Of a stretch of 64,000 bases of DNA, positions 55,663 to 64,000 are shown one piece after another (position 1 is the first letter of the stretch; each line of letters opens with the position of its first letter). Location of the stretch: assembly GCF_022267325.1 (NCBI RefSeq), contig NZ_JAIZBG010000001.1, positions 3,592,501 through 3,656,500 on the forward strand. The letters run 5' to 3'. The stretch comes from Leptospira sanjuanensis (GTDB taxonomy: Bacteria > Spirochaetota > Leptospiria > Leptospirales > Leptospiraceae). The position numbers were made by a program, and so were the translations under genes. The notes beneath the pieces were generated by a model. It was not told where the DNA came from and did not search any database. It saw only the letters and a list, made by a program, of their open reading frames with translations.

Positions 55663-56657
55663 AAGTCGTCTCCGCCGTAGAGTTCGATTTGTTTGCGCGA
55701 GTCTTCATCCTGAAAATAACCGAGTCGTTTCCAAACGCTCAAAGAAGTCCGTTTGTATATCTTCCAGGTTTTGCCGCAATCGGGAGTAAACGGAATGTCC
55801 TTCTGCTCGACTACCTTCTGCACGTATTCCTGACAAGTCGCGGCCGGATAACGTCCTTTCTGAAGAGGATCGTATTTCGGAGAAGAATCGGATTCCCGTA
55901 AACGATTCAATAAAATCTTTCTCAAACGATCCTCGCATTTCGTTCCGAAGATACAATGCCAAGGATTGTTATTCGCGAGTTCTTTCGCTTTCGGAAAATC
56001 GTCTTTGATGACGACTTCTTTCAAATCGGATCGGAATAGATTCGGAATTCCTTTCGCATAATTCTCCCAATCGGCGACGCGTGAATCGCTGTGAACGGGA
56101 TGATCGGGCAACGTCATGTCGGAAGCGTGACCTCTTCCCGTGGGATACATCTTTTTATCGTTCCGTAATTTGCGATGAGCGAACGAATCTCCCAAAAGAT
56201 GAAACGCAAAACCCAGCGCACAAAGTTCTTCCGAAGATCTTTGTTTTTTAGAAGTGAGATCTGCACGAAGCTGATCCAAGGTAACGATCGCAACGCCGCG
56301 AAGATGATCGCTGCTTCCTCCGGTCAAACCGTGGAGCAACTGTTGCACTTCCGCCATTCTCCCTAAAACGTCGGGCGAACCGCGATCGGTAAAAACCCAC
56401 AGAAGAAAATCGAACGGGTATTTAAAGGCTAACTTCTGATAAACGGAAATCGCATCCAACTCGGGAACCTCGTCCGGAAGCTGCGTGCAAAACGCAACAA
56501 GCGCGATTTCGTCTTTGGTAAGGGGAGAGGAACTATGAAAGTTGTTCAGAACGGTTTGAACCGTATAGAAATGTCCGTCCTCTTGATACGCATTCAGACT
56601 GCGACATAACAGCAAAAGGAGAATGGAAAAGAATTGAGTCAATTTCTTCCAAAACAT
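55647..56657 (-). CDS. Secreted protein resembling zinc-dependent phospholipase C/S1-P1 nuclease fold
   Basis: 336 residues; signal peptide (1-23, FFSILLLLLCRSLNAYQ). Helical, with a motif set of the zinc PLC superfamily: an early EDGHFYTVQ histidine, an acid-rich CTQLPDEVPELDA region, and ALGFAFHLLGDSFAHRK (H-x3-D..H arrangement, about 148-164) that corresponds to the metal-binding helix. Several cysteines (CTQ, CIFGTKC, CQEY, DCGK) suggest disulphides. Whether it is catalytically active is unknown, and the match is weak. It overlaps the following small membrane-protein gene by 16 bases. Located beside GMC genes, a lipid-degrading role fits but is inference. Confidence 0.6.
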   Translation of the reverse strand: MFWKKLTQFFSILLLLLCRSLNAYQEDGHFYTVQTVLNNFHSSSPLTKDEIALVAFCTQLPDEVPELDAISVYQKLAFKYPFDFLLWVFTDRGSPDVLGRMAEVQQLLHGLTGGSSDHLRGVAIVTLDQLRADLTSKKQRSSEELCALGFAFHLLGDSFAHRKLRNDKKMYPTGRGHASDMTLPDHPVHSDSRVADWENYAKGIPNLFRSDLKEVVIKDDFPKAKELANNNPWHCIFGTKCEDRLRKILLNRLRESDSSPKYDPLQKGRYPAATCQEYVQKVVEQKDIPFTPDCGKTWKIYKRTSLSVWKRLGYFQDEDSRKQIELYGGDDLWQNP

Positions 56658-56846
56658 AAATCGACAATAAATACTTTTTTAAACAACAATTGCAACAATA
56701 GTTTCCTTCTACGTCAAATTTCCCGACATTTTTTACAGAAAGTTTGCAACAAAAGGAAACAAAGAACCGTGTTCGGAATTCGAAAATATGCTTGTAAAAC
56801 GAGCGTACCGATCCATTCTCCCCTGGGTCTTTTTACAAATTGAAAA

Positions 56847-56862
56847 TCGATTTTAAAATCGA
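56847..56862. promoter_or_regulatory. Perfect 16-bp palindrome in the 56.66-56.96 kb intergenic region
   Basis: TCGATTTTAAAATCGA, 95 bases upstream of the 7TMR-phosphatase start, in the 299 bp divergent region that also contains the phospholipase-like gene's promoter. A likely operator for an unknown regulator. The rest of the region holds A/T-rich sequence and a weak antisense frame I do not accept. Confidence 0.5.
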
Positions 56863-56956
56863 CACTTTCGTCGATTTCGCCGCCCGCTTTGACCTCTTGA
56901 AGGAAAAAACGGCCTGCGGTTTCCGAACGGAATATTTCCGATCCTGATAGAATCAG

Positions 56957-59476
56957 ATGAATCATCAATTTAGAATTTTTGCATATACCTTCGTCTTCCT
57001 CCAACTTGTTTCGTTTTCCTTACGAGCCGAAAACTCCTCGGTCAACCTCGTAAAAACCTGCGACGCGAATGACGTCTGCAAGGGTAACGTCTGGAACGTC
57101 CTCGATCGATTCGAGGAACGTTTTTTAACGGAAGAATTCTCCCCCGATGGGGAATGGAAACGCGTCGATTCGTTTCCGATTTGGACGAACAAACTCTATC
57201 CGTACAAATCGAAACTTCATACGTTCGCTTTTTTTACCGAGTTCGATCTTCCTCCCGGATTTTTAGAAAGTCCTTTGGAACCCGGAATCCGTTTCGGAGA
57301 AATCGGAGAGGTTTTTGAAATCTACATCAACGGACAACGAATCGCGAAAGAAGGGGAAATCTCCGAAACCGACGTCGTTTATCATCGGACCGTCCGCGGA
57401 CAAGTCTATGAAATCGATAGGAAAGTCCTAAAACAAAAAAACAACCGATTGACGATCAAACTCTCGGGCGATCCGAAATACGATCACACGGGATTTTATC
57501 TGACGTCCGGTTACGAAATCGGATATTATAAAGAACTCATATACAAGGAACAGGACCGGATCGTACTGATTCTGATCGGGATCTACATCACGACCGGGTT
57601 GTATCATCTTTTTCTTTTTATTAAACGAAGAAGGGAAAAACACAACCTCACGTTCGGTCTGTTCGCGTTGTTGCTCGGACTTTATATCTATACCCGATCG
57701 GCGGCCGTTTTCGAAAACGAAATCGATTCGACGATCATACAAAGAATCGAACTGATCGCTCTTTACTTTTGTATTTCGTGCTACTTCGGTTTTATGAGCC
57801 AGCTTTTTTACCGTAAAACGATTCCGATGATCTTTTACTATTCGATCTTTAACGTTCTTCTCGCGGTCCCTACTCTCGTAATTCCGATGTACATGAGCGA
57901 ATACTTATTAAGAATCTGGCAGATCGGAGCGATTTGTTTTGCGGTTCCGGTGAATTTTTATATTCTCATCCGAGGGATTCAGCACAGGCTCCCCGCGGCC
58001 AAACGGCTCTTTTTGGGAACCGTGATTATCACTGGAACGGCGATCTTCGACGTTTTGGATTCTATGATCTTCAACACCGGAATCGCGTTCAGTAAATACG
58101 GATTCTTTTTTTATGTGATGGGAATCGCTACCATTCTCGCGGAACGTTTCAGCGAACTTCACGAAAAGACCGAACAACTCAATGCAAAATTGGAACAAAG
58201 AGTGGAAGAAAGAACCAGGGAACTTTCCGAAACTCTCGACAACCTGAGCAGACTCAAGGATCAACAGGACGGAGACTACTTTCTCACTTCTTTACTCATC
58301 AATCCGCTCGGAAGAAACGCCGCGGAAAGCAGAAGCGTAAAGATAGAATTCTTTCTAAAACAAAAAAAGGAATTCAACTTCAAGAACCGAAACAACGAGA
58401 TCGGAGGAGATCTTTGTAAAACGGAAAGCATTCTTCTTCGAGGAAGAAGGGTCACGGTTTTTTTCAACGCCGACGCGATGGGCAAGTCGATGCAGGGAGC
58501 GGGAGGCGCGCTCGTACTGGGAGCGGTGTTCAAATCGATCATCGAAAGGACGAGATTCAGTTCGTTTATGAAGGATCTTTATCCGGAACGATGGCTCAAA
58601 AACGCATTCATAGAATTGCATAGAGTTTTCGAAAGTTTCGAAGGTTCCATGCTCGTATCCATCGTGTTAGGCGTGATCGAGGACGACACGGGTTTTACGT
58701 ATTACATGAACGCGGAACATCCGTATTCGATTCTTTACAGAGACGGGGTCGCTTCGTTTTTAGGGGAGAATCTTTTTTATAGAAAACTCGGTTCTCAGCT
58801 CGTGGAAGGAACCTTGTCCGTGCAGACGTTTCAGTTTATGCCCGGAGATATTCTGTTTAACGGATCGGACGGAAGGGACGATATTCTCTTGGACGTGGAC
58901 GGAAAGAAAAACATGAACCACGACGAAACGAGAATTCTCAGAATCGTGGAAGAATGCAAAGGAGACTTGAAACAAATCAATTCTCAACTCAATCGGGAAG
59001 GAGTTCTTACGGACGATCTTTCCATGATGAGAATCGAATGGAACGGTCAAGTTCCTAAAAACGTAAAGATAAATCTTTCCCGGAAGGATAAGAATTCTTT
59101 GGATCAGTTTCTTTCCGATCTGCGAAACGGAAAACAAACTCATCCCGGCGCGTATCGCGAACTAAGCCTTTCCTACTTTCGATTGAGAGAATACGATAAA
59201 GCGACATTCTGCGCGCACGAATATCTGACCGCCGTTCCTTCGGATGAAATCATGTTGGGTTATACTGCGAGAATGCTTCGCAAAGCCGGAGATATGAATC
59301 AAGCTGTGGACGTGGGAGAAAGACTTCGAACCCGAAATCCGAAACACGTACGCAATCTGAAGAACTTGATCCGCGCTTACAAAGGTTTGAAGAATTCCGA
59401 TCGGATCGCAAAGTTAGAAGAAATCCTTCATTCCTTAAACGGTAAAAAAACGTTCCATCGCAACCACGGCCCGTAA
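56957..59476 (+). CDS. 7TMR-DISM sensor with SpoIIE/PP2C-type phosphatase and C-terminal TPRs
   Basis: 839 residues: signal peptide (1-25), 7TMR-DISMED2-like extracytoplasmic domain (about 60-195), seven membrane helices (about 205-400), coiled coil (about 405-435), a SpoIIE-type phosphatase (about 440-695) and TPR-like repeats (about 715-835). Phosphatase motifs: EIGGDLCK (GGD retained), FNADAMGKSMQGAGGALV, FNGSDGRDD and LTDDLSMMRIEW, with the usual tyrosines changed, so activity is plausible but not certain. It signals by dephosphorylating a STAS-like partner or by protein contacts through the TPRs. A second phosphatase of this general type (RsbU) lies at 6.9 kb. Alone in its transcription unit. 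Confidence 0.85.
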   Translation: MNHQFRIFAYTFVFLQLVSFSLRAENSSVNLVKTCDANDVCKGNVWNVLDRFEERFLTEEFSPDGEWKRVDSFPIWTNKLYPYKSKLHTFAFFTEFDLPPGFLESPLEPGIRFGEIGEVFEIYINGQRIAKEGEISETDVVYHRTVRGQVYEIDRKVLKQKNNRLTIKLSGDPKYDHTGFYLTSGYEIGYYKELIYKEQDRIVLILIGIYITTGLYHLFLFIKRRREKHNLTFGLFALLLGLYIYTRSAAVFENEIDSTIIQRIELIALYFCISCYFGFMSQLFYRKTIPMIFYYSIFNVLLAVPTLVIPMYMSEYLLRIWQIGAICFAVPVNFYILIRGIQHRLPAAKRLFLGTVIITGTAIFDVLDSMIFNTGIAFSKYGFFFYVMGIATILAERFSELHEKTEQLNAKLEQRVEERTRELSETLDNLSRLKDQQDGDYFLTSLLINPLGRNAAESRSVKIEFFLKQKKEFNFKNRNNEIGGDLCKTESILLRGRRVTVFFNADAMGKSMQGAGGALVLGAVFKSIIERTRFSSFMKDLYPERWLKNAFIELHRVFESFEGSMLVSIVLGVIEDDTGFTYYMNAEHPYSILYRDGVASFLGENLFYRKLGSQLVEGTLSVQTFQFMPGDILFNGSDGRDDILLDVDGKKNMNHDETRILRIVEECKGDLKQINSQLNREGVLTDDLSMMRIEWNGQVPKNVKINLSRKDKNSLDQFLSDLRNGKQTHPGAYRELSLSYFRLREYDKATFCAHEYLTAVPSDEIMLGYTARMLRKAGDMNQAVDVGERLRTRNPKHVRNLKNLIRAYKGLKNSDRIAKLEEILHSLNGKKTFHRNHGP

Positions 59477-59643
59477 TCCATTCTCTTGTTTAGAAAAGTC
59501 TAATAAAAAGCGGATCGATCTTTTCCGAAACGGAAGGCCTCTTTTAAGAGAACCGGTTCTCAACAACGAACTCTTTTTTCTGTTTACACTCTTGAGGGTC
59601 CGCTATTCTGGGAAATGTATTCTTCAAAAACTCGGAAGCACTC

Positions 59644-60591
59644 ATGGGACATCACCATCATCACTCGCACGGACATTCTCACGATCATTCGCATCATTCC
59701 CACGATCATCATCACGTAGCGGGAAGTTCGAGCAGAACTCTCGTAATCGCGATCTTTCTGAATCTGTTCTATGCGGCGATCGAAGCGGGAATCGGTCTTT
59801 GGTCGGGATCTCTCGCATTGATCTCGGACGCGGGCCACAATCTGATGGACGTAAGTTCTTTGCTGCTCGCGTGGATCGCTATCAAACTTCAGGAAAAAGG
59901 CCCTTCTCCGAGATTTACGTACGGCTGGAAGAAGTCCACGATCTTGGTCAGTCTTCTCAATTCGATTTTGATTTTCAGCACGGTCGGTTTTATCGTCTAC
60001 GAGTCGATCGAAAAGTTGTCCAGACCGGCTCCCGTTCCCGGTGGAACGATCGCGATCGTAGCTTTAGTCGGAGTTATGGTAAATTTCTCTTCTTCGTTTT
60101 TGTTTCATAAGAGCAAGGACGAAGACCTGAATATGAAGGGCGCTTATCTGCATCTTCTCGCGGACGGTTTAGTATCGCTCGGAGTCATCGTTTCGGGTTT
60201 ATTGATCCATTGGTTCGGTTATTTGTGGATCGATCCGGTCGTGGGTCTTTTGATCGGCTTGGTGATTCTTTACGGCAACGTTCCTTTGTTTAAGGAAAGC
60301 CTGCGATTGAGTATGGATTCCACGCCGGACGCGATTCAATCCGAAGCCGTGGAACGCGGGCTCAAATCGATCGAAGGAGTATTAAATATTCATCATGTTC
60401 ACATTTGGTCGCTGAGTACGACCGAAAACGCCCTTACGGCGCATCTCGTTTTGAAAAACGATCTTTCCTCGGAACGTCAGAGAATCATCAAATCGAAAGC
60501 GAGGGAAATTTTAAAGGAACTGAGAATCGCGCACGTAACTTTGGAAACCGAGGAAGAACGGGAAAACTGCGGCCAGATCGATTGCAACTGA
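59644..60591 (+). CDS. Cation diffusion facilitator (Zn2+/Co2+/Cd2+ exporter)
   Basis: 315 residues. A histidine-rich cytoplasmic N-terminus (MGHHHHHSHGHSHDHSHHSH) of about 25 residues, six membrane helices (about 30-215) with the metal-site pattern H-x3-D in TM2 (ALISDAGHNLMDV) and TM5 (AYLHLLADGLVSL), and a cytoplasmic C-terminal domain (about 235-315) with conserved histidines (VLNIHHVHIWSL). CzcD/ZitB type: metal:proton antiport for divalent cation resistance. ATG preceded by GGAAG. Convergent with the thioesterase gene, only 15 bases apart. Regulation not visible. Confidence 0.95.
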   Translation: MGHHHHHSHGHSHDHSHHSHDHHHVAGSSSRTLVIAIFLNLFYAAIEAGIGLWSGSLALISDAGHNLMDVSSLLLAWIAIKLQEKGPSPRFTYGWKKSTILVSLLNSILIFSTVGFIVYESIEKLSRPAPVPGGTIAIVALVGVMVNFSSSFLFHKSKDEDLNMKGAYLHLLADGLVSLGVIVSGLLIHWFGYLWIDPVVGLLIGLVILYGNVPLFKESLRLSMDSTPDAIQSEAVERGLKSIEGVLNIHHVHIWSLSTTENALTAHLVLKNDLSSERQRIIKSKAREILKELRIAHVTLETEEERENCGQIDCN

Positions 60592-60606
60592 CCGCGGGGA
60601 AGAATT

Positions 60607-61113
60607 CTAATCTTCCTGTTCCTGTTTGCTCGTCATTCTTTTAAGCATGGATTCCTGAAGAATCAAAACGCTCGAAGTCGCGATCGCAATCAGTTTGTTT
60701 TTCGGGTTTCTGACTTCCGCCTGCATCGTCATCATCGCGGGAGATTTGGAAACGACTTTCGCTTCGATCAAAACGTATTCGTCTTTCGGAAAAAAAGATC
60801 GAAAAAACTGAGTCGACAAGTCCGTAGTCACGCAAGGTCTTTTTGCGGCGAGATAGGAAAGTGGGCCGAACGTATTATCGATCGCGGTACACAACATCCC
60901 TCCTTGAAAGATCCCGATCGGGTTCATAAAACGATCGTCGTACGGAATCTTAACCACAATCCTTTTTGCTCCCTCAAATTCAACGAACTCGGCCTTCATC
61001 TCTTGAAAGGATTTCGGAGGAAGTTCGAGACTCAGTCCGTATTCTTTGGCCATTTTATCGGCCATCTTATTCATATCTTCCCATGCTTTAGTTGTGGATT
61101 CAGAAACCGGCAT
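60607..61113 (-). CDS. PaaI/DUF4442-like hotdog thioesterase
   Basis: 168 residues. Hotdog-fold features: the central GIFQGGMLCTAIDNTFGPLS helix with the HGG-equivalent QGG loop, beta strands around RIVVKIPYDDRFMNP, PCVTTDLSTQFFRSF and VLIEAKVVSKSPAMMTMQAEVRN, and a short N-terminal helix. The family hydrolyses or transfers acyl-CoA thioesters; the exact substrate is unknown. Its ATG (61113) is within the preceding TetR gene (14-base overlap), which strongly implies that the regulator senses a metabolite of the reaction. Its 3' end abuts the convergent CDF gene. Confidence 0.86.
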   Translation of the reverse strand: MPVSESTTKAWEDMNKMADKMAKEYGLSLELPPKSFQEMKAEFVEFEGAKRIVVKIPYDDRFMNPIGIFQGGMLCTAIDNTFGPLSYLAAKRPCVTTDLSTQFFRSFFPKDEYVLIEAKVVSKSPAMMTMQAEVRNPKNKLIAIATSSVLILQESMLKRMTSKQEQED

Positions 61114-61693
61114 TTTTATGCTCCTTGATTTGTATCATCGATTTAAGATTTTTGATCATCTTCGGAAAATATTCCTTGTCCTTGCGGATTCTAGAGATCT
61201 GCATAGAACCCTGAATCGCAGACATAAACAGATCCGCGGTTTCCTTAACGTTTAAGGGAAGAATGAAAGAACCTTCCTTCATTCCGTCGTGCAACGTCTG
61301 TATTAGAAAATCGCGATGTTGATTGTGTAGAACGAGAGTTTTTTCCCGGATCGCGGGTGAAAGAACGTGATATTCCGTACCGACGACCCCGAACGGACAG
61401 ATCTTTCCGTTTTCTCCCGTATACCCTTCGTAAAGTTTGAAAAGACCGAACAACCGGACGCGCGGAGGTCTCTCCTTCAGGGTTTGAGTATACTCCTCAA
61501 AGTTTTTATAATATACTTCGAGAACCTCCAAACCCAATTCTTCCTTGGAAGGATAGTGATAATGAATGCTCGCCTTTCGGATTCCCAAATCGTCCGCGAT
61601 ATTCTGAAAACTGAACGATTGGAAACCTACACTTTGAAAATAATGCCTGGCAAGAGTTACGATCTTTTCTTTTGTATCCCCTTCGAGTTTCAT
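61100..61693 (-). CDS. TetR-family repressor of the thioesterase operon
   Basis: 197 residues from ATG 61693. TetR helix-turn-helix: FSFQNIADDLGIRKASIHYHYPSKEEL (about 27-53). The C-terminal domain contains CPFGVVGTEY (about 98-107), similar to the LmrA/YxaF-like position. The stop overlaps the thioesterase start. Upstream is a 26-bp near-perfect palindrome over its own promoter and, given the -10 position, the mRNA is probably leaderless, beginning at or very near the ATG. Autoregulation is therefore almost certain. Effector probably an acyl compound. Confidence 0.9.
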   Translation of the reverse strand: MKLEGDTKEKIVTLARHYFQSVGFQSFSFQNIADDLGIRKASIHYHYPSKEELGLEVLEVYYKNFEEYTQTLKERPPRVRLFGLFKLYEGYTGENGKICPFGVVGTEYHVLSPAIREKTLVLHNQHRDFLIQTLHDGMKEGSFILPLNVKETADLFMSAIQGSMQISRIRKDKEYFPKMIKNLKSMIQIKEHKNAGF

Positions 61694-61700
61694 AAAGCCA

Positions 61701-61729
61701 ACTTACCTACCAGTAGGTAGATAAGTCAA
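61701..61729 (-). promoter_or_regulatory. Leaderless promoter with 26-bp TetR operator
   Basis: Arms ACTTACCTACC (61701-61711) and GGTAGATAAGT (61716-61726), matching at 10 of 11 positions, 4-base centre, total 26 bp. Minus strand: -35 TTGACT (61729-61724), spacer of about 18, -10 TAAGTT (61705-61700), followed by only six bases before ATG 61693. The operator covers the spacer and both boxes. Confidence 0.8.
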
Positions 61730-61739
61730 TTCTAATTTA

Positions 61740-62149
61740 GCCGGTTTTTACCACAGAATGTCTAAAAAAGCGACATAAGGATTTTCTCTCGAAAATCGAA
61801 TTTCCTGGAATCATCGTTCTAGGCAGCGCTAAATCCCGCAAAGAAGCGAGCATCCTAAAAAATATAAAAAGATATTTCCCATTGGATCGGGCGATAAACG
61901 CGCATTCGCAAAGTTGAAAGCATGATGTTCGAAATAAAATAAACCGAACGAACTACTAGAGCGATTCCTCTTCGCATAACAAAATAAAATTCCAAAATAA
62001 CTCTTAATTTATTTTGAAATCTTGACTGTAAGATAAGCTCTGATAGTATTATCTGACTTAGGTCCGGCGTGTAAGAAAATAAAAATAGAATTCCGTCAAA
62101 TCGTTGCAAATAGCATTCAATTTTCCGATATTAAAAAATATTGATTCAG
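61740..62149. other. Intergenic region with promoter for the 7TMR-AraC regulator
   Basis: About 410 bases, A/T-rich, with no convincing gene; an 84-codon minus-strand frame (62109-61855) has no start-site signal and is not accepted. Best plus-strand promoter: TTGACT (62022-62027), 16-base spacer, TAGTAT (62044-62049), giving a leader of about 95 bases before ATG 62150. Confidence 0.4.
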
Positions 62150-63766
62150 ATGTCTCTTCGCTTAACAAAATTTAGAACCGTAAGGGGGAATCGCATTCTC
62201 GTATTCGCCGGGTTGTTCCTTTGTTTCGTTCTTCCGAAAACGGCGCATACGACGCCTAACGTAGAAGCTTGCGCGTTCGATCGCCTGGAAATCGCATTCG
62301 ATTCCGCATCCGTAAAGGAAATTCCGAAAGAACCCAATCGAAATCTTGAATATTCCTCGAAACAGGATTCCTTTTTGAAATTGGGTTTTATCAAGGAATC
62401 CGTTTGGCTTCGGTTTAGCATAAAGGAACATCCTAGATCGAGATGTTTTATCCGGATTCCTCAAGTAACGCTGGACTCGGCGGTTTTGTTTTCCAAATCT
62501 TCGGTTCAGATTTCAGGGGATAGATTTCAATATTCTGACAGATCAATCGACGATTATTATCCAGTGTTCCATCTCGAACCTTCGGAAGTTCGAAACGGAA
62601 ACGACGAATACTACCTTTGGATCAAAACTTCTTCCATCATCAACTTTCCGATTCTACTCGAATCGGGTTTGGAATACCAAAAAGGAAACTATTATAGAAA
62701 TCTTTTGATTCTGTTCACGTTGGTGCTAAGTTTGTTCATCACTCTTCTCACGGGGTTTATCTATCGACAAACCTTGGATCCGATTTATTTGAGCATCGTC
62801 GGATTTTTGGTTTTCGTTTCCTTGGAAGGTTGGGCGTGTTATGCGAACGGATATAAATATCTCTGGCCGAACGCCCCCGAATTTCAAAACATCGCTCCTC
62901 CTCTTTTCGCATTTTTAGCTCTTGCTTGTTCGACTTACTTTATGGTTCAGTTTTTATCCCCTTCTTCGCTTCATAAAATCTTTCGTTCGCTATTATCGGT
63001 AGTGTCGATCGCGATCGTTTTCGTCGCCGTGTTCACCTCCTTTATCGCGGATCGACCTTTTGTGGTGAAAACGTTCTCTTGGACCTTCCTTGGCGTTTCA
63101 TTTTTGATCGTACTTTCGACTCTGAGCGTCATCCGCAGTTTCGGGCCCGCTAGAAAGATCGCGCTTTGTATGATTCCGATCGCCGGAAGCGTGTTGATTT
63201 CCGTTTTGTATTATTTGGACTTTATTCAATATCATGAATATTTGGTTCATGCTTATGTGCTGTCGCTTCCTTCCATTTATGTAGTCGTCATGGTCAGCAT
63301 CGTAGACCGGGAAAAATTCGTACGAAGAAAAAATCTCAGTCGGGCGTATGACATCCAGCAGATGCAGGAGAAACTTAAATCTCCTCCCCGCACATTAGAA
63401 CGGGAACTTCCGAACAAAACCCCCTCGATCCAATTCAGCTTGGATCATCTTTTGAAAGTGGAAAGAATCTTCAAGAATCCCGAATTGAGCAAGGAAGACC
63501 TCGCGAGCATCCTCAAGATCACTCCTCAAGATTTGGAAAATTATGTTCAGGATGTTTCGAAAGCGCAATCGTTCGAAATTTATGTCAATCAATTCAGAGT
63601 AGAAGAAGCGAAACATCTCTTGAAAACCAGAACGGATCTAAAACAATCGGAAATCGCGCACAGGGCGGGCTTTGTTTCGGGAAGAGAAATGGAAAAATCG
63701 TTTAAAACTTTGACTGGAATGACTCCCTCCGAATATAAACTGATGCTATTCCCCGAATCCATCTAA
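62150..63766 (+). CDS. Membrane-bound AraC-family regulator with 7TMR-DISM sensor
   Basis: 538 residues from ATG 62150 (the TTG three codons upstream is the alternative; no clear Shine-Dalgarno in either case). Signal peptide or first helix to about residue 32, an extracytoplasmic DISMED2-like beta domain (about 40-185), seven membrane helices (about 187-390), then a cytoplasmic linker and AraC/XylS double helix-turn-helix (about 440-535: LSKEDLASILKITPQDLENYVQ, then HRAGFVSGREMEKSFKTLTGMTPSEYKL). A one-component envelope sensor that would bind DNA from the membrane. The target is unknown; the next gene, three bases after its stop, is a candidate. Confidence 0.88.
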   Translation: MSLRLTKFRTVRGNRILVFAGLFLCFVLPKTAHTTPNVEACAFDRLEIAFDSASVKEIPKEPNRNLEYSSKQDSFLKLGFIKESVWLRFSIKEHPRSRCFIRIPQVTLDSAVLFSKSSVQISGDRFQYSDRSIDDYYPVFHLEPSEVRNGNDEYYLWIKTSSIINFPILLESGLEYQKGNYYRNLLILFTLVLSLFITLLTGFIYRQTLDPIYLSIVGFLVFVSLEGWACYANGYKYLWPNAPEFQNIAPPLFAFLALACSTYFMVQFLSPSSLHKIFRSLLSVVSIAIVFVAVFTSFIADRPFVVKTFSWTFLGVSFLIVLSTLSVIRSFGPARKIALCMIPIAGSVLISVLYYLDFIQYHEYLVHAYVLSLPSIYVVVMVSIVDREKFVRRKNLSRAYDIQQMQEKLKSPPRTLERELPNKTPSIQFSLDHLLKVERIFKNPELSKEDLASILKITPQDLENYVQDVSKAQSFEIYVNQFRVEEAKHLLKTRTDLKQSEIAHRAGFVSGREMEKSFKTLTGMTPSEYKLMLFPESI

Positions 63767-63768
63767 GA

Positions 63769-64000
63769 ATGCGGTTCCGTTCGATCGTAATCCTTTTTCT
63801 CGCCGTTCAATCGTATTCTTTTTCCGCAAAAGGTTTGGAAGAATCCGGTTTTATCGGCGTAAGGGAAATTCCTTCGTTGTATCATCACGATGATCTACAA
63901 TCACTTCATCGAGCCTTAAAAGAATCCGAATCGTATTACGAACGTCTTCCTTCCGATTGGAAGATCGAATTTCGCAAAACCTCTTACGATAAAAAGGAAA
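63769..64000 (+). CDS. Secreted protein, probably MltA-like lytic transglycosylase (3' end cut by window)
   Basis: Open from ATG 63769 to the window end (77 codons). Signal peptide (MRFRSIVILFLAVQSYSFSA), then the segment LYHHDDLQSLHRALKESESYYERLP, which resembles the N-terminal domain of MltA-type murein transglycosylases (an acidic DD..SL.rAL..S..y...lP pattern). The diagnostic domain lies outside the window, so this is tentative. The gene starts three bases after the 7TMR-AraC regulator stops, so the two are co-transcribed. Confidence 0.5.
   Translation, partial: MRFRSIVILFLAVQSYSFSAKGLEESGFIGVREIPSLYHHDDLQSLHRALKESESYYERLPSDWKIEFRKTSYDKKE

Noticed and set aside
56714..57004. 96-codon minus-strand frame antisense to the start of the 7TMR phosphatase
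   Set aside because: No start context, overlaps the signal peptide of a clear gene, no family resemblance.
61855..62109. 84-codon minus-strand frame in the A/T-rich gap before the 7TMR-AraC gene
   Set aside because: No ribosome-binding site and irregular hydrophobicity; judged random.

Overview
The window reads as chromosomal DNA of a Leptospira species with moderate G+C. The evidence is a DUF1564-family gene (a family essentially confined to Leptospira), a decayed ECF sigma factor of the type common in this genus, three 7TMR-DISM sensor proteins, multi-domain adenylate cyclase and RsbU-type signalling proteins, and the general codon style. The species cannot be fixed from sequence alone. 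I see no rRNA, tRNA, CRISPR array, intact insertion sequence or prophage. Most genes are intact and densely packed; two loci are clearly broken.

Layout. 0-7 kb (minus strand): a cut-off M48 peptidase, a very large DUF2339 membrane protein, a small membrane-protein pair that includes a 28-residue micro-protein, and a YceI-like protein next to a cytochrome-b561-like membrane protein. 6.9-11.6 kb: a complete partner-switching operon (unknown helical protein, STAS antagonist, HATPase kinase, RsbU phosphatase). 11.9-15.7 kb: an epimerase behind a TetR operator, its TetR regulator, DUF1564, a sigma-factor remnant broken at a heptamer microsatellite, and a PaiB-like flavoprotein. 16-20 kb: a CPA-type antiporter, a translationally coupled SPFH plus NAD-kinase-like pair, and a small secreted protein. 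20-30 kb: an acyl-CoA dehydrogenase, an RND pump with a lipoprotein outer-membrane factor but no adaptor, and a Cache/HAMP histidine kinase. 30-36.9 kb: small genes, an internally deleted D-amino-acid-racemase/aldolase-like pseudogene, a WHG-type TetR with tandem operators facing an ABA4-like membrane operon, a lipase-like protein and a B12-binding radical SAM protein. 36.9-43 kb: a desaturase, a 7TMR hybrid kinase, a second-type ClpP with an ECF sigma factor, and RsgA.

43-56.7 kb is the most unusual part. It holds three GMC oxidoreductases, each with a CxxCxxCxxxC cluster and one fused to an alpha/beta hydrolase with a Cys in the nucleophile elbow, together with a methyltransferase, a giant tandem-cyclase/ATPase/TPR protein and a secreted zinc-phospholipase-like protein. 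This suggests a lipid- or sterol-like oxidation locus with its own cyclic-nucleotide sensor. 56.9-64 kb holds a 7TMR-DISM phosphatase with TPRs, a CDF metal exporter, a TetR/thioesterase operon with a very clear operator, a membrane-bound 7TMR-AraC regulator and the start of a probable MltA-like transglycosylase.

Regulatory DNA is unusually readable here: three TetR genes have matching palindromes overlapping promoters, and three convergent gene pairs are separated by GC-rich hairpin elements.
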